DNA from: Voacanga thouarsii
Taxonomy: Eukaryota > Streptophyta > Magnoliopsida > Gentianales > Apocynaceae
DNA length: 64,000 bases
NCBI GenBank assembly: GCA_026120185.1
Contig: JANUWF010001783.1
Location: 4,185,001-4,249,000, forward strand
Direction of reading: 5' to 3'
Shown: in pieces, positions 60,737-64,000 of the stretch
Position numbering within the stretch: the stretch's first letter is position 1
Layout: the number at the start of each line of letters is the position of its first letter
Program-made: the position numbers and the translations under genes
Notes under the pieces: generated by a model
Told to the model about the DNA's origin: nothing
Databases searched by the model: none
Seen by the model: only the letters and a program-made list of their open reading frames with translations

Positions 60737-62296
60737 TTACTCCCCCTGATGAGATGATTCCTTTAAATCTTTAAACCGACGCATATCGATTTTATATCTC
60801 AACTTTTCAAATGTTGCAGTCGGTAAAGTCTTCGTGAAAATATCTGCGAGGTTATCACATGACCGAATTTGTAGCACATCAATTTCACATTTCTTTTGGA
60901 GTTCATGAGTGAAGAAGAATTTTGGTGAAATATGTTTTGTCCGATCTCCTTTAATATATCCTCCTCGTAATTGAGCTATACAAGCTGCATTGTCTTCATA
61001 AAGAGGAGTTGGAATATCTTTGATTGATGATAATCCACAACTTTCTCGGATATAATGAATCATGGATCTTAGCCATACACATTCTCAACTTACTTCATGA
61101 ATGACTATAATTTCAGCATGATTTGAAGAAGTAGCTGTTATAGATTGTTTCGTAGAACGCCATGATATAGCAGTATTTCCACATGTAAATAGATAGACCG
61201 TTTGAGAACGTGCTTTATGTGGATCAGATAAATAACCAGCATCTACATAACCTATCAATGTTGGACTGGTTTTATTTGAATAAAATAATCCGAGATCAAT
61301 TGTACCTTGGAGATATCGAAGAACTTGTTTAATTCCATTCCAATGTCGTCGTGTTGGTGAAGAACTAAATCTTGCTAATAAATTGACAGCAAAAGCAATA
61401 TCTGGTCGTATATTATTAGCAAGATATATCAATGCACCAATTGCACTGAGATATGGTACTTCAGGACCAAGGAGTTCTTCATCATTTTCTTGAGGTCGGA
61501 AAGGATCTTTATCCACATTTAATGATCGGACGATCATTGGAATACTCAATGGATGTGCTTTGTCCATGTAAAATCTTTTTAACACTTTTGCTGTATATGT
61601 TGATTGATGAATAAATATTCCACTCTCCAGATGTTCAATTTGTAAACCAAGGTAAAATTTGGTTTTACCAAAATCCTTAATTTCGAATTCTCTTTTTAAA
61701 TAATCAATTGTTTCTTGGAGCTCTTCAGGAGTTCCAATAAGATTAATATCATCAACATATATAGCTAATATCACAAATTTAGAACCAGATTTCTTAATAA
61801 AAACACATGGACATACCTGGTCATTTTTAAATCCCGCTTTCAATAAATATTCACTAAGACGTGTGAACCACATGCGCCCAGTTGCTTCGAGGCCATATAA
61901 TGATTTACGCAACTTGATGGAGTAATTTTCACGAGGATAATGTTTATATGCTTCAGGCATATGAAATACTTCGGGGATTTTCATGTAAACATCATTTTCT
62001 AAATTTCCATACAAGTAAACAGTGACAACATCTAATAGGTGCATATCTATCTTTTCATGTACTGCTAAACTGATAAGATATCGGAGTGTAATAGTATCAA
62101 CAATAGGAGAATAAATTTCATCATAATCAATACCTGGTCTTTGTGAAAAATCTTGGGCTACTAATCGCGCTTTATATCGAACGATTTCACTATTTTCATT
62201 GTGTTTTCGCACAAATATCCATTTGTAGCCAACAGGTTTTACACCTTCTGGTGTTCGGACTGCAGGTCCGAAGACTTCACGTTTTGTCGAGTGCAT
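60737..62296 (-). CDS. Copia reverse transcriptase and RNase H (copy 2)
   Basis: One open frame, 62296-61085 (403 codons), covers PVGYKWIFVRKHNENSEIVR, YKARLVAQDFSQRPGIDYDE, the catalytic FVILAIYVDDINLIG (YVDD at residues 180-183) and most of RNase H to SWRSTKQSITATSSNHAEII. It ends at a stop (near 61085), and the last RNase H block follows in 61063-60737 (YEDNAACIAQLRGGYIKGDR, CDNLADIFTKTLPT). At the start, expected GCACTGACAAAACG reads GCACTCGACAAAACG, one extra base at CTG. This is the better-preserved polymerase of the two copies. Confidence 0.87.
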
Positions 62297-62890
62297 TTAA
62301 CTCCGATTGAATCGCATCTTTCCATTGCAGCCAATCTTTTCTATGCTGACATTCATCAAGCGATATTGGTTCGGGATCATCACTATCTCGTATAACATCA
62401 AGAGATATTATATGCAAACATATGATCAATAATTGTTTCTATCCGATTCCAACTTCTACTAGGAAGTGGTATAATGGATAGAAATTTCGGTGTTACTTTC
62501 ATTTATGTCCGGTTCTTTGTCATAAGTTTTCTCTTGGTCTTTATCATTCTTTGCTTTAATATGATCATCTGGACCATTAATCCTCTCTTCTTTCGAGGAT
62601 TTTTATCTTTAGAACTAAGAGGTCGGCCATGCTTACGGCATGCTTTTGGCTCAGTGACTATATGTAAAATCTTTTGTTCTGTTGGAACTTCAATTAGAAT
62701 AGGAGCATTTATAGCTGGCATATGATATTTTGTTACTCTTCTAGAGTCAACAAAAGCGTCTGGCATTTATTTGCAATGCTTTACAAATGAATTATCTTTT
62801 GAACTTCAAGTTCACACGCGCTTGTATGCGGATCAAGATAATTTAATGATGTTGTCCAATCACGATCTTTCTTGTACTATTTCTGTTCTC
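62297..62890 (-). pseudogene. Copia integrase C-terminus and linker (copy 2)
   Basis: Open part 62766-62503 starts MPDAFVDSRRVTKYHMPAIN and includes KHGRPLSSKDKNPRKKRG, as in copy 1; the linker after it is frameshifted. The integrase core is missing here too. Confidence 0.75.
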
Positions 62891-62959
62891 CCCCTAATTT
62901 AGGGAATAATGATTTCACAAGAGAATAAGAAAAGAAATATAAGAAAATGATGGCAAGCA

Positions 62960-63087
62960 GGAAATGCCAAGAAAAATATCTCTTTTTTTTTCACTCTTCC
63001 CGATACCGACTTTTCATCTTCCTCTCTTGTCTTTTCTTCTCCTCCGACCCTCTACCTACCATCCACTTCTTCTTCTTCCTCATACAG

Positions 63088-63119
<32 letters not shown>

Positions 63120-63181
63120 CGATATATATCTCAGCTATCAGTCATTAGTAAACATCAAAAACAAAAATCACAAAGCGAGAT
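62960..63181 (+). promoter_or_regulatory. 5' flank of the captured RKD gene (copy 2)
   Basis: Pyrimidine-rich tract and (AT)n microsatellite (about 63089-63115) directly upstream of the RKD ATG, corresponding to 40693-40965 in copy 1. Confidence 0.6.
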
Positions 63182-64000
63182 ATGGAGACTCGTAATTCAT
63201 TTGAGACATGGTCAAATTTTGACTCGGTTTACTGCGCGAGATGTTGATGTATTTTCCTTTCCAAACCAACCGCTTCTGCCTATTCGAACACCGACGATTT
63301 TGATATGTTTTCTAATTCGAACAACAGAAGATTTTGATATGTTTTCCTTTCCAAACCAACCGCTTCCTCCTAATTTCAGGTGAGATACCTTTGAGGGCTT
63401 CCATTTGTTTTTAGTATGCTTGATAATGAAATTAAACTCTCTTTTGGTTTGTTTTTTATGTAAATCAGTGGAAGTTTTGAACATACTGCTTTGGACCAAG
63501 TTGATCTGCCCCTACAAGAGATTGCTTTTGATATTGTTCCTCTTGATGCTATTCCTTTGAATGAGGATATGCTTGTGCATGATCCTTTCTACTCTCTAAT
63601 GGATTTTGAACAAAGCGAGAATATGTTTCCGAGGTTATTATACATTTAAACATGGATTTTGAATGGTATTACCTTTCTTGATATTATTTTCTTTTTCTAG
63701 GAGAAATAATGAGTGGTCTTGGCAACGAAGTCGGAGTAAGTACTCATGAAATGCATAATATCGAAGTTTAAGATATTATTGCGAGACAAAATCCTGGGGA
63801 GAAGAAGATGATTAAGAGGCGAGAGAGAGAAGAAGGGCAATAACTCCCGAGACACTATCAAGAGAAACAATTTCGCGAGTACTTTTACCTACCAATCAAG
63901 AGCGCGGCCAAAGAGCTGAATATTGGCATAACCAGTCTCAAGAAAAGATGTAGGGAGTTAGGAATTCGTCGATGGCCTCACGGGAAATTGGTGAGCTTGG
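63182..64000 (+). pseudogene. Captured RWP-RK (RKD-type) gene, copy 2, 5' part
   Basis: Exon 1, 63182-63379, starts METRNSFETWSNFDS and ends with an intact donor cag|gtgaga. Exon 2, 63479-63633, encodes SFEHTALDQVDLPLQEIAFD and HDPFYSLMDFEQSENMFP, with CAA where copy 1 has the stop TAA. Exon 3, from 63701, carries the RWP-RK domain with EYFYLPIKSAAKELNIGITS, LKKRCRELGIRRWPHGKLVS and runs off the window. Apparent frame breaks in exon 1 (middle repeat degraded), at the end of exon 2 (ccgag for ccag) and in early exon 3 lie mostly where copy 1 has CAG, so part of the damage may be sequence error. The RWP-RK helix and the RWPH motif are intact. The gene is antisense to its Copia host; whether it is functional cannot be judged without the 3' part. 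Confidence 0.85.

Larger units (their letters stand above)
60243..64000 (-). mobile_element. RKD-carrying Copia, copy 2 (partial, runs off the window)
   Basis: Minus-oriented element: its 3' LTR (60243-60611) is at the left, followed rightwards by the polypurine tract (reverse of actcccccttgg), RNase H, reverse transcriptase, integrase C-terminus and the captured RKD gene, which continues past 64000. The order and the integrase/RKD junction are the same as in copy 1. The 5' LTR, gag and second target repeat lie outside the window. Confidence 0.9.

Overview
The window is nuclear DNA of a flowering plant, probably a eudicot: very AT-rich, with intron-bearing genes, plant-specific gene families (NDR1/HIN1-like LEA_2, PB1-domain, RWP-RK), Ty1-copia elements, a CACTA element, an RTE-type LINE and Stowaway-like MITEs. 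Only three host genes look intact: an NDR1/HIN1-like membrane protein (19453-20235, +), a small acidic protein of unknown function split by a 4.7 kb intron (21908-26901, +), and a two-exon PB1-domain protein (46015-46743, -). Most of the rest is nested transposons and AT-rich DNA.

Left part (1-16000): a solo LTR (555-906, TSD TTTTA) lies beside the remnant of an Angela-like Copia element in minus orientation. The long LTR of that element (1537-3403 plus 13136-13196) was split by a 9.7 kb non-autonomous CACTA element (3404-13132, TSD ACT). The CACTA carries about ten 152 bp tandem repeats, the C-terminal half of a class IV histone deacetylase (HDA2-like) with its introns, and a further solo LTR (11221-13000, TSD TTTTC). 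A partial LTR and a decayed Copia 3' end follow.

Centre (29854-43642): a Copia element with 370 bp LTRs and TSD GTTGG holds, in antisense orientation, a nearly complete four-exon RWP-RK transcription factor gene of the RKD type, in place of protease and the integrase core. A younger Angela-type Copia (31507-39899, TSD CTCCC) has landed inside the RWP-RK coding exon. Right end (60243-64000, minus, running off the window): a second copy of the same RKD-carrying Copia with the same arrangement and the same junction on the integrase side. The captured gene has therefore been amplified by retrotransposition. This is the most unusual thing in the window.

Between them, 55470-57775 holds a chimera of three gene fragments in one orientation: protein disulfide isomerase, homogentisate dioxygenase and a BAG-like tail.

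A technical signal runs through the Copia copies. Where duplicates or family motifs can be compared, many differences and frameshifts fall at CAG/CTG trinucleotides (CAG read as CGAG or CGG, CTG read as CG or CTCG). I think this is consensus error at CHG-methylated cytosines rather than mutation, so the nested Angela element may be intact in the living plant. All coordinates and splice sites come from reading the sequence; no search was run.
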